64,000 nucleotides of DNA from Ohtaekwangia sp035628875 (GCA_035628875.1 DASPIZ010000029.1:5815-69814); one strand, 5' to 3'. Numbered from the stretch's first letter, positions 1 to 9,163 are shown. The notes: generated by a model from the sequence alone, not told the origin. Translations and numbers: made by a program.

Positions 1-1
1 T

Positions 2-1219
2 GTTCCAAAAGATGCCAAAACTGTAAATGGTAAAAAGCTCGGTATTAAGCCCGGTGATGTGATCTGTCTGAATGCAGCATACGCCTATGGTTTGATCACT
101 TTTGAAGACATTGTGGGAACACCTGATAATCCGGTTACCGTAACAAACTGTGATGGCGATGTAACGATCAATACGCCTGGTAAATCGTTCAGCATACGAT
201 TTAATGAAAGTAAATATTTCAGGTTTACGGGCGGTGATGTTGATGATTCGTATGGAATCAAATTGACCGGATCGAAATCAAATGGACTCGTGTTAGGATA
301 CCTGACAACAAATTTTGAAGTAGACCATATTGAAGTCTTTAAAGTAGGTTTTGCCGGAATCATGGCGAAAACCGATCCAACCTGCGATGATGCCACAATC
401 CGCGGGAAATTTGTGATGCGTGATGTGTCCTTTCACCATAATTACCTGCACGATACACACGGTGAAGGATTTTACATTGGGCATTCATCGTACAACGGAA
501 AAGAAACCGATTGTGGAATGCGACTGCCCCATATTATTGAAAATGTAAAGGTCTATAAGAACATCATCCGAAACTCTGGTTGGGATGGCTTACAGATAAG
601 TAGCGCACCAAAAGGCGCTGAGATCTATGACAACGTTATTGAAAACTATGGGACAAAGAAGAACGCAAGTCAAAACAGCGGCATCTGTATCGGTGGAGGT
701 ACCGGTGGGTATTGTTATAATAACCTGATTAAAAAAGGTACAGGTTCAGGCATCTCTGTGTTTGGTATTGCAAACAATACGGTGTACAATAACATTATTG
801 TTGAAGCTGGAAAATATGGGATTTTTGCCGATGAGCGTACGGAACCTGGTTCAGGATACCGTTTTATCAACAATACCATTATAGAATCTAAGGAACAAGG
901 CATGTTACTTTATACGAATGAAGTACCGCTTAACGTGGTTGCGAATAACATCATCGTAAAAACGAAGGCTTCAAAAGAAAGTCACTACGTAGGCCGGCTT
1001 GGTTCCACTGTAAAGATCAAGATGTCAAACAATTATTTTACAAAGAACATCGCCGATGTTAAATTTTTGAATGCTTCGGCCTTCAACTTCAGGTTAGCTG
1101 CCGCTTCACCCGCTATTGATAAAGGCGTCGATATGTCTCAATATCGTGTCACAAAGGATTTTTATTATGTATCCCGATCGAACGGATCAGCGTTCGATAT
1201 TGGTGCTACTGAATATTAA
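2..1219 (+). CDS. right-handed parallel beta-helix repeat protein, 5' end outside window
   Basis: The frame is open from base 2, before the first ATG at 59, so the gene is cut by the window start and 405 residues are visible. The protein is built of short Asn-, Gly- and Ile-rich strands of the type 'YDNVIENYG' and 'VYNNIIVEAG', typical of pectate-lyase or NosD-like beta-helices. It ends in 'FDIGATEY', a common end of secreted Bacteroidota beta-helix proteins. Such proteins bind or cleave polysaccharides at the surface; I see nothing that fixes the substrate. A glycosyltransferase follows on the opposite strand, so this may be the edge of a polysaccharide locus. Family call is good, function open. 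Confidence 0.8.
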   Translation, partial: VPKDAKTVNGKKLGIKPGDVICLNAAYAYGLITFEDIVGTPDNPVTVTNCDGDVTINTPGKSFSIRFNESKYFRFTGGDVDDSYGIKLTGSKSNGLVLGYLTTNFEVDHIEVFKVGFAGIMAKTDPTCDDATIRGKFVMRDVSFHHNYLHDTHGEGFYIGHSSYNGKETDCGMRLPHIIENVKVYKNIIRNSGWDGLQISSAPKGAEIYDNVIENYGTKKNASQNSGICIGGGTGGYCYNNLIKKGTGSGISVFGIANNTVYNNIIVEAGKYGIFADERTEPGSGYRFINNTIIESKEQGMLLYTNEVPLNVVANNIIVKTKASKESHYVGRLGSTVKIKMSNNYFTKNIADVKFLNASAFNFRLAAASPAIDKGVDMSQYRVTKDFYYVSRSNGSAFDIGATEY

Positions 1220-1228
1220 TAAAAGAGA

Positions 1229-1260
1229 AATGTGCTCCGCTTTAGTCGGGGCACATTTTT
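1229..1260 (+). terminator. intrinsic terminator of the beta-helix gene
   Basis: Arms AATGTGCTCCG and CGGGGCACATT (one G-T wobble) flank a 7-base loop and run into five T residues. The hairpin starts about ten bases after the stop codon at 1219. Confidence 0.8.
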
Positions 1261-1453
1261 ATCACGCCATACTACTCTTCGGCACGAATTCGTAAAAAAA
1301 AACAAGTCACTTTAAAGAAATTTGTGTGGGGATCAGTATGCTGATGGGTGGTGTGAAAGTGGCTCTTGCTCTATGAAGATTCAAAATAGCCTTGGTTTAT
1401 GGTTCTAAATGTATTTCTTATCACACTAACATTCCCGAACACGAATGACTAAT

Positions 1454-2629
1454 CTAATTTCTAAAAAGGCCAACAAATTGACGACTCAACGTAATACGTG
1501 AGTACTTCAGTTCTGCGAGGTTCCTGGCATTCAACTGGTGTTGTTGAAGGAATGTGTTGTCCTCGAGAAACGGTTGTATTTTCTGAACAAACTCATGCGG
1601 ATACCTTGGATCGAGATAGACACCACATTGATGATGTTCGATATCTTCCCTGATCCAGCCACCGAAGTTGATCAGAATTAGTTTGCCCGCAGCTAGTCCA
1701 TCGAAATATTTATTCGGGGAGCCCGTTTCTAAAATTGGAAATGGCCGATAACTGATAAAGACCGCATCGCTTACATTCATGATTTCACGAACTCCCCCGC
1801 GATGTTGAAAGGGAATGAAAACGAGATTTTCAAGCACAAGCCGGGAGGCTGCCGTTTTGAGATTATCTACAAAAGCCCCATCACCACAAAGTAAAAATAA
1901 AATCGGAAGGCCGGCTTTCTGACTGGCGCGCGCACATTCCAGGTAATAATCCAACCCGTTTGCAAATCCAACGGCCCCGATATACGAAACAACAAATTTA
2001 TTTTTCGCTTTAAATTTTACTACAACCTGGTCCAGCTTGGGTTCCGGATGGTAAAAAATCGTATCCGCCATGTTGGGGATAACATGAATTTCTTTGCCCT
2101 GTATTTTTGTTTCGATGTGTTTTTTGATTGCCGTTGAAAGCGCTACAATAGCATGGGCATTTTTATAAATCGTACGTTCCATGCGATAAAGGAAGGCGCG
2201 GAGTACTTTATTTTTTACGAACCCCAATTCTATGGGCGCATCAGGCCAGAGATCACCTACTTCAAAAATGAAACGAATGCCATAAAATTGATTTAGCCAG
2301 AGTGCAGGTAACCCTACCGTTATCGGAACAGAAATAGCATAACAAAATGCGACATCATTAATTTTTCGGGCGATACCTATGGCACGCATGGCATATCGCA
2401 TAAAAGCGTAGGTCCGTTTGTAAAAGCCGAATCGGTTATCGTAGGTGATCGGTAAGTAATGGACCTGTATACCTTCAATCGACGCTGTTTTATAAGATGA
2501 CTCGTTATGTGAGGTAATCACCACTACTTCAAACCCCTGGTCGATCAGGGCTTTGCTCAGATAATAGGAGCGCAGTGGACCACCCGTTGCAGGTGTGTTA
2601 AAGTATTGATGAAGGATAAGTACTTTCAC
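1454..2629 (-). CDS. glycosyltransferase family 4 (WbuB/WcaI-like)
   Basis: This 391-residue protein has the GT-B plan of retaining GT4 enzymes: an N-terminal Rossmann half opening 'MKVLILHQYFNTP' with the GGP loop near residue 16, 'FEVGDLWPD' near residue 123, and a C-terminal half with 'VSYIGAVGFANGL' and the acceptor segment 'ETGSPNKYFDGLAAGK'. It would transfer a sugar from a nucleotide sugar to a lipid-linked or polysaccharide acceptor at the cytoplasmic face of the inner membrane. The start is GTG (2629), which gives the usual N-terminus of the family. It converges with the beta-helix gene and may belong to an exopolysaccharide or O-antigen locus. Donor and acceptor are unknown. Confidence 0.88.
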   Translation of the reverse strand: MKVLILHQYFNTPATGGPLRSYYLSKALIDQGFEVVVITSHNESSYKTASIEGIQVHYLPITYDNRFGFYKRTYAFMRYAMRAIGIARKINDVAFCYAISVPITVGLPALWLNQFYGIRFIFEVGDLWPDAPIELGFVKNKVLRAFLYRMERTIYKNAHAIVALSTAIKKHIETKIQGKEIHVIPNMADTIFYHPEPKLDQVVVKFKAKNKFVVSYIGAVGFANGLDYYLECARASQKAGLPILFLLCGDGAFVDNLKTAASRLVLENLVFIPFQHRGGVREIMNVSDAVFISYRPFPILETGSPNKYFDGLAAGKLILINFGGWIREDIEHHQCGVYLDPRYPHEFVQKIQPFLEDNTFLQQHQLNARNLAELKYSRITLSRQFVGLFRN

Positions 2630-2804
2630 GCTGCAAAGAAAAGAAAACTCTGCTATCTGTATCGCGTAATCGTTTTCAGAAACGTAAGTTTCTTGCAGAA
2701 CTGCAGGATTTGTTAATCAATGATTCTTTCAAATGAGGTATCGCGGCCCACATCTAAGTAAGTGTCCGAAATAAAGCAAGAAGAAGCAGTTCAGAAACTG
2801 AAAT

Positions 2805-2862
2805 ACTGTGGAGGCAAAAAAAGAAGGTGTTATAATTTCCTCAATGGGAATTATAACACCTT
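2805..2862 (-). terminator. strong terminator after the sigma factor / small acidic gene pair
   Basis: Long stem, AAGGTGTTATAATT paired with AATTATAACACCTT around a TCAAT loop, followed on the minus strand by a T-rich tract (A-run at 2816-2825 on the plus strand). It begins four bases after the stop of the small gene at 2866. Confidence 0.82.
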
Positions 2863-2865
2863 TTA

Positions 2866-3096
2866 TCAGGTCTTTCGCGACCAGTTTCGGGAATAGCTCA
2901 AAATATTGAGCACCGTTTTGGATGATGGTTCAAGATCGCTCTTGTCTAAATCTTTAATCACTGAGGTAAGCTCATTGAATAAAGATTGTAATTCGCTGTC
3001 GCGAATTAAAGCTGTTTCAATCTCCTCCTTCTCCTCCTCCGTAGTCTCTTGGTATAAATACCTGATCAAGTCCGTTTGCGTAAAAACTTTTATCAT
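2866..3096 (-). CDS. small acidic protein coupled to the ECF sigma factor, possible anti-sigma
   Basis: A 76-residue charged helical protein (motifs 'FTQTDLIRYLYQET' and 'EEEKEEIETALIRD'), no signal peptide and no membrane segment. Its ATG lies 80 bases inside the 3' end of the sigma gene in another frame, and a strong terminator follows, so both genes share a transcript and translation is probably coupled. From memory, similar small proteins sit after ECF sigma genes in other Cytophagales, which argues that it is real. The position suggests a partner or antagonist of the sigma factor, but it has neither the HxxxCxxC zinc motif of ZAS anti-sigmas nor a membrane helix. Function unknown. Confidence 0.7.
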   Translation of the reverse strand: MIKVFTQTDLIRYLYQETTEEEKEEIETALIRDSELQSLFNELTSVIKDLDKSDLEPSSKTVLNILSYSRNWSRKT

Positions 3097-3667
3097 AGGC
3101 TCTGTGTTTCGTCATTTTCTTACGCAGGTTAATGAGCGCATACCGCATACGACCCAAGGCAGTATTTATACTGACACCTGTGCGATCGGCGATTTCCTGA
3201 AAACTCATTTGAAGGTAGTGTCTCATGATTAACACATGTTTTTGTTCCGCTGGCAACTCTTTAATGTAGTCACGCAACTTCGTACGAGTTTCCCTCAACA
3301 CCTGTTTTGATTCGGCCGAATCTTCCGCAAACTCCATGGAGTTGAAAATACGGCTTCCATCTTCCAGTACTACCTCCGGGTAGCGTTTTTCTTTCCTGAA
3401 GTGATCAATAGCCAGGTTGTGTGCAATCCGGCTAATCCAGGGAAGAAATTTTCCTTCTTCATTATATCGTCCGCCTCGAATGGTATTGATAGCTTTGACG
3501 AAAGTTTCCTGCAACAAATCTTCGGCGGTGTACCGATCTTTTACAATCAGGTAGATGGCCGTATAAATTTTAGACTTGTGACGGTTTAGGAGTATCTCGA
3601 AAGCGCCTTCATTACCATTTTGATACAGCAACACGAGTTCACTGTCGCTTAATCTTTTATCAATCAT
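3017..3667 (-). CDS. ECF-family RNA polymerase sigma factor
   Basis: The 216-residue protein has sigma region 2 (about residues 24-95, with 'TAEDLLQETFVKA' and 'WISRIAHNLAIDHFRKEKR') and region 4 (about 135-185, with 'LPAEQKHVLIMRHY' and the helix-turn-helix 'SFQEIADRTGVSINTALGR'). It lacks regions 1 and 3, as extracytoplasmic-function sigmas do, and would direct RNA polymerase to a stress or envelope regulon. The last 27 residues ('FYANGLDQVFIPRDYGG' and on) extend past region 4 and overlap the next gene. There is no TonB receptor or FecR gene beside it, so it is not of the SusC-linked type. Targets unknown. Confidence 0.93.
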   Translation of the reverse strand: MIDKRLSDSELVLLYQNGNEGAFEILLNRHKSKIYTAIYLIVKDRYTAEDLLQETFVKAINTIRGGRYNEEGKFLPWISRIAHNLAIDHFRKEKRYPEVVLEDGSRIFNSMEFAEDSAESKQVLRETRTKLRDYIKELPAEQKHVLIMRHYLQMSFQEIADRTGVSINTALGRMRYALINLRKKMTKHRAYDKSFYANGLDQVFIPRDYGGGEGGD

Positions 3668-3848
3668 TCTGCTTCACTTTAAGGTAACGTAGAGTTCTCT
3701 TTCGATATTGTAGGGGTTAGTTGAACAAATTGGAATGAAAAGATAGAAAGAAATGCGAACAGCACAAAAAAAATTTTCCAAATTTTCTTGTCTCTCTTGT
3801 AATTTCTTTAGCTATTTGCTCGCACAATATTAGTTGATTTATTCTGTT

Positions 3849-4223
3849 ATGGCAGTTAGTAAAAAGAAGGTTATTAAAAGTCTGGAAAATCTGTCGGAGG
3901 ATTTGAGGGATTTGATTAAGGATCAGTATCCAAACGGTTTTGAAAGTAGCATAAGCCGCATTACAAACGCGAAAAAGGAGCCAATTTTCGTTTTTCCGTT
4001 AGAGACCGATGACGCCACTTATCTCATTAAGGTGCCGGCTACGAAAAACAGTGAAGGTGAATACGATGTCGAATCCAAGCCTGAACCGGATCTGGACAAC
4101 GCAGCTCCTGACGATGACTACGGATCTGATGATGGTTATGCAGCCGGTGGCAACGATGACTATGATGACGACGCTGGTGGCAAAAGTCGCGAAGCCAGCT
4201 ATGACCCCGATTTCGATAATTAA
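3849..4223 (+). CDS. hypothetical protein with acidic C-terminal tail
   Basis: 124 residues from the ATG at 3849; an in-frame start 15 bases upstream is less likely because the 'MAVSKKKVIKSLENL' opening is the natural N-terminus. The first 75 residues look like a small folded domain ('LSEDLRDLIKDQYPNG', 'EPIFVFPLETDDATYLIKVP'); the rest is a disordered Asp/Gly/Asn tail ('DDDYGSDDGY', 'NDDYDDDAGG'). It has no signal peptide or membrane segment, so it is probably cytosolic. It is divergent from the sigma gene. I recognise no domain with known function. Confidence 0.72.
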   Translation: MAVSKKKVIKSLENLSEDLRDLIKDQYPNGFESSISRITNAKKEPIFVFPLETDDATYLIKVPATKNSEGEYDVESKPEPDLDNAAPDDDYGSDDGYAAGGNDDYDDDAGGKSREASYDPDFDN

Positions 4224-4402
4224 TTCATTAGGATTATAGGGTTTCTAATTGCGTCTGTTTATCTCTTGTTTGAAAAGCTTCTAAAAGCTTATTATCAAGT
4301 CCTCCTTTACAGATTCCCGTTTGTTTTTTGCGATTTCGTTGGAAATGTCACTTTAGCAAGCCGATGGCAAGTATTTACTTGGATATTACTGGTTTTTAGG
4401 TA

Positions 4403-4433
4403 TTGCTGTTCGTCGGTTCTTTTTGTAGGTTTG
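4403..4433 (+). promoter_or_regulatory. Bacteroidota-type promoter of the lipoprotein gene
   Basis: TTG at 4403-4405, 20-base spacer, and TAGGTTTG at 4426-4433 match the Bacteroidota -33/-7 consensus (TTTG, 19-21 bases, TAnnTTTG). The -7 box is 28 bases before the ATG at 4462. Confidence 0.6.
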
Positions 4434-4461
4434 GCGATATCTATAATAAACGGCTTAATCT

Positions 4462-5304
4462 ATGAAAACGAACAAATTCCTCCTACTGGCGGCGTTCAGC
4501 CTTTTGCTGTCGTGTAGCGAAGATGAAAAAGGCAAAACTTCCATTAATCCCGAAGACGTTAATGCGTTGATAGCAGCACTTAAAGTTCAGGGAACTAATA
4601 AGAATGGCGATGCTCCACAGCCAACATTTACACAAGCAGCACCGACGATAACAAATAGTCAATCCAGTGCTTCGATAACGAGCAATAATAATTTGTATGT
4701 TCCCTTCACGGTGTCTTCGACTGACGGGTTTAGCGGAATATACCTCCAGGTAGAAAATGAACTTAATGAATTGGCCGATTCTTACTGGCAGATACCCCTG
4801 TCTGGTAATGCCGGAGATGGACAGATTGTTTTGCCGGTTGGTATCCCTGCTAACGTAGAACCTGGAATATTTGTTATTTATTATTCTTTATATACCTCAG
4901 GGGGGGATGTAAGCGAGATCGCGTCACTGGAAGTTGAAATTGTAGAATCACAGAATAGCTGTGAAGACGGATCCGTTATGGAGTCTGGGTCTGATGGCTT
5001 AACAATTCGTTCTTATTCCTTTGATCGAAATGGTACGATCTCCCTTACATATGATATGTACGATGCCCCGGATAGAATGGACATTTTTGTAAACCAAAAT
5101 TGGGTGGCTGGTACAGGTTCATCGTTGAGTTCTGGCACTACTCCTCCGGCAAGTGAATGCTATGACGGCGCAAATGGCTTCGTTAGCGGGGTAAATACAA
5201 TTGATTTTGAGTATACCAAAGGAAAACGCGTTGATATTTATATGTCTGGATGCTTTGGTGGTACTGCCTGGGACTACTGGTTCGATTGCCCCGGAGAAGA
5301 ATAG
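4462..5304 (+). CDS. secreted lipoprotein of unknown function
   Basis: 280 residues with a lipoprotein signal: Lys at 2 and 5, a Leu/Ala-rich core and the lipobox 'LLSC' with Cys18. After a Ser/Thr/Asn-rich linker there are two beta-rich parts: about 70-150 ('VPFTVSSTDGFSGIYLQVEN') and about 160-280, which holds five Cys residues ('CEDGSVMESGSDG', 'SECYDGANG', 'MSGCFGG', 'FDCPGEE') that could form disulfides. Acidic residues follow Cys18 (SEDEKG); where it ends up, inner face or surface, is inferred at best. It has its own promoter and terminator. No family recognised. Confidence 0.8.
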   Translation: MKTNKFLLLAAFSLLLSCSEDEKGKTSINPEDVNALIAALKVQGTNKNGDAPQPTFTQAAPTITNSQSSASITSNNNLYVPFTVSSTDGFSGIYLQVENELNELADSYWQIPLSGNAGDGQIVLPVGIPANVEPGIFVIYYSLYTSGGDVSEIASLEVEIVESQNSCEDGSVMESGSDGLTIRSYSFDRNGTISLTYDMYDAPDRMDIFVNQNWVAGTGSSLSSGTTPPASECYDGANGFVSGVNTIDFEYTKGKRVDIYMSGCFGGTAWDYWFDCPGEE

Positions 5305-5321
5305 AACAACCTCCTAGGAGA

Positions 5322-5352
5322 AAAACCTGCCTTATTCCGGGCAGGTTTTTTT
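5322..5352 (+). terminator. intrinsic terminator after the lipoprotein gene
   Basis: AAAACCTGCC and GGGCAGGTTTT pair around TTATTCC and run into a T tract, 18 bases after the stop at 5304. Confidence 0.85.
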
Positions 5353-5448
5353 ATGCCTTTTGTTTTTGGATCACAAAACAGAAATTGAACTTAAAATTTC
5401 AGTTTCTCCTTGTAGAACTGTTAATATTGACGATAATTTCATTAGCCT

Positions 5449-8289
5449 GTGACCCAAGTAGTGTTAAACGACCTCCATCTCGATGACCTCAGTCCGAAAG
5501 AGTATATCATAATAAAACGAGCCAGGGTAAACAACCTGAAAAATCTCAGCGTAGCTATTCCCCGGAATAAACTTGTTGTTATCACCGGCCTCTCAGGGTC
5601 TGGAAAATCATCACTGGCATTCGATACGCTATTTGCTGAAGGCCAACGCATGTATGTGGAAAGCCTCAGTTCTTATGCCCGGCAGTTCCTGGGAAGAATG
5701 GAAAAACCAGAGGTAGACTATATCCGCGGTGTTGCTCCGGCTATTGCCATCGAACAAAAAGTGAATACGCGCAACCCCAGGTCTACTGTAGGAACAACGA
5801 CAGAAATCTATGATTATCTCAAACTTCTCTTTGCCCGAATCGGAAAAACATATTCGCCGGTAAGTGGTAAAGAAGTAAAACGCGATACCGTAACAAGCGT
5901 GGTAGATGTAATCAATTCATGGGGCGAAGGGCAACGTGTTATGATTACGTGCCCTCTTCACATCAAGAAAGGCAGGAAGCTGGCAGAAGAACTAAACCTG
6001 CTGCTCAGCAAGGGATATGCCCGTATCGTACTGGATGGTGAAGTAAAGTTTATCGAAGAGATTTTAACAGATGAAGCAGAGGGTAAGAAGAAGAAAAGCC
6101 TGAAGATAAGCGGCGACATCGAGGTTTTGATTGATCGCACTACGGTAAATCCGGGCGATGAAGATACGGTTTTCCGGCTTTCGGATTCCGTACAAACCGC
6201 ATTTTTCGAAGGCGAAGGCGACTGCCTGGTCCACAACGATAAAGGAAAGGTATTTCGATTTTCTGATCGCTTCGAGCTCGATGGAATGCACTTTACTGAA
6301 CCATCGATCAACTTCTTCAGTTTCAATAATCCGTATGGAGCTTGCCAGACATGCGAAGGCTTTGGCAAGGTGCTGGGTATTGACGAAGATCTTGTGGTTC
6401 CTGATAAATCGTTATCGGTTTATGAAGGCGCCATTGCGCCATGGCGAAGTGAAACGATGAGCGAATGGCAAAAACCGTTGGTTAAAAACGGAATTAAGTT
6501 TGACTTTCCCATCCATCGCCCTTACGCCGAACTCACCCGTGCAGAGCAGGATTTGTTGTGGAACGGAAACCAGTATTTTGAAGGTCTTAACGACTTTTTT
6601 AAATACCTCGAATCGAAGTTGCATAAAATTCAATATCGGGTGATGTTATCCCGATACCGGGGAAGAACAACTTGTCCGGATTGTCGTGGAACGCGTCTTC
6701 GCAAAGATGCGCAGTATGTAAAGATCGCAGGGACATCCATTACGGATCTTGTGCTCATGCCCATTGAAGATTTGCTTGTGTTCTTCAACAACATCAAGGT
6801 CGACGCACATGATCGTCAGGTATCCGACCGGATTCTCATGGAGATTAAATCAAGACTTAGTTACATGGTGAAAGTAGGCTTGGGCTATCTGTCGTTGAAC
6901 CGTCTCACCTCAAGCTTGTCGGGAGGAGAATTTCAGCGGATTAAACTGGCAACTTCTTTGGGAAGCGCATTGGTGGGCTCCATGTATATTCTCGACGAAC
7001 CAAGTATTGGACTTCATCCAAAAGATACAGACCGTATGGTGGAGGTATTAAAATCGCTGCGTGATCTTGGTAACTCTGTGATCGTGGTGGAACATGAAGA
7101 AGAAATCATGCGTGCTGCAGACCAGATCATTGATATCGGCCCGGACGCCGGAAGCCACGGTGGAGAATTAATTTTCCAGGGAACGATCAACGAAATAAAT
7201 GGTAAAGTAAGATCACACACTACAGATTACCTTACCGGCAAGGAAGAAATACCGGTACCGGCAAAACGAAGGAAATGGAAAGACAGTATTACGGTGAGTG
7301 GTGCTCGTGAAAATAACCTGAAGAACATCACGGTTAAGTTTCCGTTAAGCGCGCTTACTGTGGTTACCGGTGTAAGTGGTTCGGGAAAATCTACACTGAT
7401 TAAAAAAATATTGTATCCCGCCTTGGGAAGGATCAATGGATCAGTGGCTGAAGCTCCTGGTAAATTTGATAAACTGGAAGGTGATTATGCGCGGATAACA
7501 CAGATTGAATTTGTAGATCAGAATCCGATTGGCAAATCATCACGGTCAAACCCGATCAGCTATGTGAAAGCCTATGATGCGATACGACAGTTGTACGCAG
7601 ACCAGCCACTCGCAAAACAGCGTGCATACAAACCTTCTCACTTTTCTTTTAACGTGGAAGGCGGACGATGCGAAACATGCGAAGGTGAAGGTGAAACACG
7701 TGTAGAGATGCAGTTCATGGCAGACATCTTTTTGAAATGTGAAAGTTGCCATGGCAAGCGGTTCAAACAGGAAGTGCTGGAGGTAGAATACAATGGGAAA
7801 AATATTGCCGATGTGCTGGATCTTACCGTAGAGCATGCGTTGGATTTCTTCAAAGAAAAAAAATCCATTTACGAAAAAATCCTTCCTTTAAACGATGTGG
7901 GGCTCGGTTACGTAAAGCTGGGACAATCATCAAATTCCTTAAGTGGTGGCGAAGCACAACGCGTGAAGCTTGCATCATTCCTAGGAAAGAATTCTGTGGA
8001 AGGTAATATCCTGTTCATTTTTGATGAGCCTACCACCGGTTTGCATTTCCATGATATTTCAAAATTGCTCAAAGCCATGAACGCGCTGGTAGATCAGGGG
8101 CATACGGTTATTATCATCGAACATAATCTCGAAGTAATTAAATGTGCAGACTGGATTATTGATCTTGGTCCTGAAGGTGGTGAGAAAAATGGTGGCAAAT
8201 TACTTTTTGAAGGTACACCGGAAGACATGGCCAAAAAAGGAAAAGGACACACCGCCGATTTCGTCCGGAAGAAACTGAACAAAAAATAG
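5449..8289 (+). CDS. uvrA: excinuclease ABC subunit A
   Basis: 946 residues with the full UvrA plan: Walker A 'GLSGSGKSS' near residue 47, signature 'LSGGEFQR' near 490, Walker B 'LDEPSIGLHP' near 515, second Walker A 'GVSGSGKST' near 641, second signature 'LSGGEAQR' and Walker B 'FDEPTTGLHF'. UvrA dimers recognise bulky DNA lesions and load UvrB in nucleotide excision repair. Zinc finger 2 is intact (CETC, 19 residues, CESC, about 742-768). In zinc finger 1 only the second pair, CQTC near 299-302, is present; the aligned positions of the first pair are F and D. The start is GTG (5449); no ATG lies nearby. Single-gene unit between a terminator and the convergent proC. Confidence 0.97.
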   Translation: MTQVVLNDLHLDDLSPKEYIIIKRARVNNLKNLSVAIPRNKLVVITGLSGSGKSSLAFDTLFAEGQRMYVESLSSYARQFLGRMEKPEVDYIRGVAPAIAIEQKVNTRNPRSTVGTTTEIYDYLKLLFARIGKTYSPVSGKEVKRDTVTSVVDVINSWGEGQRVMITCPLHIKKGRKLAEELNLLLSKGYARIVLDGEVKFIEEILTDEAEGKKKKSLKISGDIEVLIDRTTVNPGDEDTVFRLSDSVQTAFFEGEGDCLVHNDKGKVFRFSDRFELDGMHFTEPSINFFSFNNPYGACQTCEGFGKVLGIDEDLVVPDKSLSVYEGAIAPWRSETMSEWQKPLVKNGIKFDFPIHRPYAELTRAEQDLLWNGNQYFEGLNDFFKYLESKLHKIQYRVMLSRYRGRTTCPDCRGTRLRKDAQYVKIAGTSITDLVLMPIEDLLVFFNNIKVDAHDRQVSDRILMEIKSRLSYMVKVGLGYLSLNRLTSSLSGGEFQRIKLATSLGSALVGSMYILDEPSIGLHPKDTDRMVEVLKSLRDLGNSVIVVEHEEEIMRAADQIIDIGPDAGSHGGELIFQGTINEINGKVRSHTTDYLTGKEEIPVPAKRRKWKDSITVSGARENNLKNITVKFPLSALTVVTGVSGSGKSTLIKKILYPALGRINGSVAEAPGKFDKLEGDYARITQIEFVDQNPIGKSSRSNPISYVKAYDAIRQLYADQPLAKQRAYKPSHFSFNVEGGRCETCEGEGETRVEMQFMADIFLKCESCHGKRFKQEVLEVEYNGKNIADVLDLTVEHALDFFKEKKSIYEKILPLNDVGLGYVKLGQSSNSLSGGEAQRVKLASFLGKNSVEGNILFIFDEPTTGLHFHDISKLLKAMNALVDQGHTVIIIEHNLEVIKCADWIIDLGPEGGEKNGGKLLFEGTPEDMAKKGKGHTADFVRKKLNKK

Positions 8290-8329
8290 CTTATTCTTCT
8301 AGACGCGTTAAATCGTTGCCACCATGGAA

Positions 8330-8362
8330 GCAAGGTATCAGGCTTAACAACCTGATGCCTGC
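8330..8362. terminator. hairpin between convergent uvrA and proC
   Basis: ATCAGG and CCTGAT pair around CTTAACAA, and flanking GCA.GG / CC.TGC lengthen the stem with mismatches. There is no clear T-run, so it may act as a weak bidirectional terminator or only block readthrough. Confidence 0.35.
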
Positions 8363-8365
8363 TGA

Positions 8366-9163
8366 TCAGTTCACAATTTTATCGTACGATGCGCCAATCC
8401 CTTTGATAAGGGAAGAGCTGAATCCCTGGTGTTCCATTTCGTTTAACCCTACAATGGTGCATCCTTTTGGCGTCGTTACTTTATCAATCTCCTCTTCGGG
8501 ATGACGGTTTAGCTTAAGCAGGAGTTCAGCAGCGCCTTTTACAGTTTGCGCTGCAATGAGATTCGCTGTTTTGGCATCAAACCCGATTTCAATACCACCT
8601 TGCGTCGAGGCACGGATGAAGCGCAGTGCATAGGCAATTCCGCAAGCACCGAGTACCGTAGCCGCATCCATTAATTTTTCATCGATGGAGATGGCCACGC
8701 CCAATTGATTAAACAAATCTGTAACGTATTGTATCTGGGCAGCTGAAGCATCTTTGTGACAAAGGCAGGTAACAGACTCCTGAATGGCGATCGCCGTATT
8801 TGGCATGGCCCTGAAAAGGGGAACACCATGATTAACGATGGCCGCAAGATCCTTTAGAAAAATTCCGGTTACCACACTGATAACAATATGTCTCTTCGGA
8901 TCAAAAGCGTCTTTAAGGCCTTCCAGTATTTCTTTTACATTGTAAGGTTTAAGCGAAACGACAATGACGTCATTATCCAGAATAGCCTGGCGGTTATCAC
9001 TTGTAACGTTTGCACCGCGTTGTTTCAGCGATTGAAGTGGTTCAAGGTTACGGCGTGTAATCGTGATTTGATCCGGAGAAACAAACGTACTTTTGATCAG
9101 CCCCTCTGCAATAGCTGATCCTAAGTTACCTCCTCCGAGTATGGCAATTTTAGCGTGCTTCAT
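8366..9163 (-). CDS. proC: pyrroline-5-carboxylate reductase
   Basis: 265 residues, the normal length. The Rossmann NAD(P) site is 'AILGGGNLGSAIAEGL' near the N-terminus, and the C-terminal helical part has 'AMPNTAIAIQESVTCLC', 'GACGIAYALRFI' and a variant of the family signature ('TVKGAAELLLK', 'VTTPKGCTIVGLNEME'). It reduces pyrroline-5-carboxylate to proline in the cytosol. The gene is divergent from gdhA, whose product makes glutamate, the precursor of proline, so the two may be regulated together across the 150-base spacer. A usual short ATG start at 9163 is used. Confidence 0.95.
   Translation of the reverse strand: MKHAKIAILGGGNLGSAIAEGLIKSTFVSPDQITITRRNLEPLQSLKQRGANVTSDNRQAILDNDVIVVSLKPYNVKEILEGLKDAFDPKRHIVISVVTGIFLKDLAAIVNHGVPLFRAMPNTAIAIQESVTCLCHKDASAAQIQYVTDLFNQLGVAISIDEKLMDAATVLGACGIAYALRFIRASTQGGIEIGFDAKTANLIAAQTVKGAAELLLKLNRHPEEEIDKVTTPKGCTIVGLNEMEHQGFSSSLIKGIGASYDKIVN

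Noticed and set aside
2906..3232. 108-codon open frame antisense to the sigma factor and its partner
   Set aside because: Shadow of real coding sequence; Ser-rich and without features.
4266..4517. 83-codon open frame with hydrophobic residues before the lipoprotein
   Set aside because: It covers the promoter at 4403-4433 and overlaps the lipoprotein start in another frame.
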